In this document: piece after piece, positions 62,720 to 64,000 of the stretch
Numbering within the stretch: the first letter of the stretch is position 1
How the letters are laid out: every line of letters starts with the position of its first letter
DNA from: Rhodobacteraceae bacterium M382
GTDB lineage: Bacteria; Pseudomonadota; Alphaproteobacteria; Rhodobacterales; Rhodobacteraceae
Assembly (NCBI GenBank): GCA_025141015.1
Contig: CP081098.1
Span: forward strand, 2,300,501 to 2,364,500
Direction of reading: 5' to 3'
DNA: 64,000 nt
The notes under the pieces: generated by a model
The model's database searches: none
Seen by the model: only the letters and a program-made list of their open reading frames with translations
Told to the model about the DNA's origin: nothing
Program-made: the position numbers and the translations under genes

Positions 62720-64000
62720 ATGTTTTTCCATTGGCTCAAACAATATATGCCGCGCAGCCTGTATGGGCGGGCCGCATTGATCATGGTGTTGCCGATTGTG
62801 GTTTTGCAATTGGTTGTTTCAGTTGTGTTTTTGCAAAGGCACCTGGAGGACGTGACCGTCCAGATGACCCGCACGATGGTCCGCGAGGTGCGGCTTGTCG
62901 CGCAGCAGGCGGATCCGTCGCAGACGTCGCAGCAAATGGTGGCCCGGGCACAGCCCATTCTGGATGTGTTGAATATGGGGTTGCGCGATGTCGAGCCGGA
63001 CGAAGCCCCGTTCACAGACGACATCGGTTTGATTGATTATTCCGGGCACGTGGTTGCCGACACACTCTATCAGGTGTTTCCAGAAACGCTCGCGGTTCAG
63101 TTTGCGGACAACAGGGTGGTGCGGCTGGTGTTTCAGTCACAGATCGGGCCAATGGCCATAACGTTTGACCGGCGCCGGGTGACGGCGGCGGCACCGCATC
63201 AGTTGATCGTGACCATGTTGTTCTTTGGCATGTTGATGACGGTGATCGCCTTTTTGTACATGCGCAATCAGCTGCGCCCGATCAAACGTCTGGCCGAAGC
63301 GGCGCAAGCCTTTGGTCGGGGCCGTGTCGAGCCGTATTGGCCAACTGGTGCGACCGAAGTCCGGATCGCCGGCAGCGCGTTCCTGGACATGCGGGCCCGA
63401 ATTGAACGTCAGATCGAACAACGCACCATGATGCTGTCAGGGGTCAGCCATGATCTGCGCACCCCCTTGACCCGGTTGCGGTTGGGATTGGCCATGATTG
63501 ACGAAGAAGATGCCGAGCCGCTGTTGCAGGATGTGGATGACATGCAGCGTCTGCTGGATGCATTTTTGGATTTCTCACGTGGGGCAGGTCAGGGCACACC
63601 CGAAACGATTGCCCCGGACGTGTTTCTGCGTCGCGCGGTCGAGGATGCCAAACGGGAAGGCAAGCTGGTCGAACTGGGAGAGTGCCAAGGAACAGGCGAC
63701 ATCAAACTGCACCCGACGGCCATGCGCAGGGCGGTTGATAACCTGATCGGCAATGCGGTGCGTTATGGAAACCGTGCAAAGGTGTCTTATGTCCTGTCGG
63801 ACAAATCCCTGCGGATCCGGGTCGAGGATGACGGACCTGGGATCCCGGCCGATCTGCGGGGCGATGCGATCAAACCCTTTACCCGGCTGGATCCAGCGCG
63901 CAATCAGAACCAGGGCAGCGGCGTTGGTCTGGGGCTTGCCATCGTGGCCGATATCGCCCGGGCCCACGGCGGCACTCTCAGATTGGGAGAAAGCCGCGAG
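62720..64000 (+). CDS. EnvZ/OmpR-type sensor histidine kinase, 3' end outside the window
   Basis: 427 residues visible; the frame runs off the right edge. N-terminal helix (19-40, ALIMVLPIVVLQLVVSVVFL), a periplasmic domain to about 160, second helix (LIVTMLFFGMLMTVIAFLYM), HAMP linker (LRPIKRLAEAAQAFGRG), HisKA with H244 (MLSGVSHDLRTPLTRLRLGL), and an ATPase domain (NLIGNAVRYG, DDGPGIP, SGVGLGLAIVADI). Only the last few residues are missing. The layout is that of EnvZ-type kinases; the partner regulator is not in this window. ATG at 62720. Confidence 0.92.
   Translation, partial: MFFHWLKQYMPRSLYGRAALIMVLPIVVLQLVVSVVFLQRHLEDVTVQMTRTMVREVRLVAQQADPSQTSQQMVARAQPILDVLNMGLRDVEPDEAPFTDDIGLIDYSGHVVADTLYQVFPETLAVQFADNRVVRLVFQSQIGPMAITFDRRRVTAAAPHQLIVTMLFFGMLMTVIAFLYMRNQLRPIKRLAEAAQAFGRGRVEPYWPTGATEVRIAGSAFLDMRARIERQIEQRTMMLSGVSHDLRTPLTRLRLGLAMIDEEDAEPLLQDVDDMQRLLDAFLDFSRGAGQGTPETIAPDVFLRRAVEDAKREGKLVELGECQGTGDIKLHPTAMRRAVDNLIGNAVRYGNRAKVSYVLSDKSLRIRVEDDGPGIPADLRGDAIKPFTRLDPARNQNQGSGVGLGLAIVADIARAHGGTLRLGESRE

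Overview
The window is a 64 kb piece of an alphaproteobacterial chromosome, most probably from the Roseobacter group of the Rhodobacteraceae. I base this on codon use and GC content, class II (plant-type) DAHP synthase, DUF4167 and IalB proteins, the long PstC/PstA forms, CtrA-like TTAA-N7-TTAA sites and intergenic repeats I associate with that family. It is almost entirely core genome. I see no prophage, plasmid functions, CRISPR array or rRNA. The only mobile DNA is a broken IS5-family transposase beside a tRNA-Asn gene.

Layout, left to right. 1-5.2 kb: the tail of a DMT-type permease, enolase, a small monooxygenase-like protein, a leftward nucleoside hydrolase/GrpB/GNAT trio, and mazG. 5.2-9.2 kb: an M20 amidohydrolase and two tandem ureohydrolases (agmatinase-like and guanidinobutyrase-like), then two small envelope proteins whose genes collide at their 3' ends. 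9.2-13.4 kb: prfA-prmC, a DUF4167 protein, a TetR regulator and a YHS protein behind a double palindromic operator. 13.5-21 kb: a tightly overlapping leftward envelope operon lptF-lptG-lptD-surA-pdxA-rsmA, divergent from pepA-holC. 23-28 kb: psd-pssA, an aspartic protease, MarC and an ABC-F ATPase. 28-35 kb: ndk, a TfoX-like protein, a cytochrome P450, and a signalling cluster made of a LuxR-type response regulator, a secreted pterin-binding-type protein and a hybrid histidine kinase; then IalB. 35.6-36.1 kb is a 513-base gap that appears to encode one or two structured RNAs on the minus strand. 36-43 kb: a HerA-like ATPase and a complete branched-chain amino acid ABC transporter (livJ-livG-livF-livH-livM). 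43-51 kb: a PQQ-type sugar dehydrogenase, a GlxA-type regulator, aroG (class II), a PAS protein, yicC-gmk and a gamma carbonic anhydrase. 50.5-58.4 kb: the phosphate regulon phoR-pstSCAB-phoU-phoB, with a three-copy Pho box. 58.5-64 kb: a GcdR-like regulator divergent from gcdH, the IS5 remnant, tRNA-Asn, a metallo-beta-lactamase-fold hydrolase and a truncated EnvZ-like kinase.

Genes that clearly work together: PrmC methylates the GGQ glutamine of PrfA; SurA, LptD, LptF and LptG build the lipopolysaccharide export route; Psd and PssA make phosphatidylethanolamine; the Pst transporter, PhoU, PhoR and PhoB form one phosphate uptake and sensing circuit.

The least expected items are the possible pterin-sensing phosphorelay (30.9-34.8 kb), the structured RNA candidate (35.8-36.0 kb), the inverted pair of CtrA-like sites (48.2 kb), the tandem operators before the YHS gene (13.4 kb), and the repeat families at 1.65, 28.8 and 58.5 kb. 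All family assignments were made by reading sequence, without database searches.
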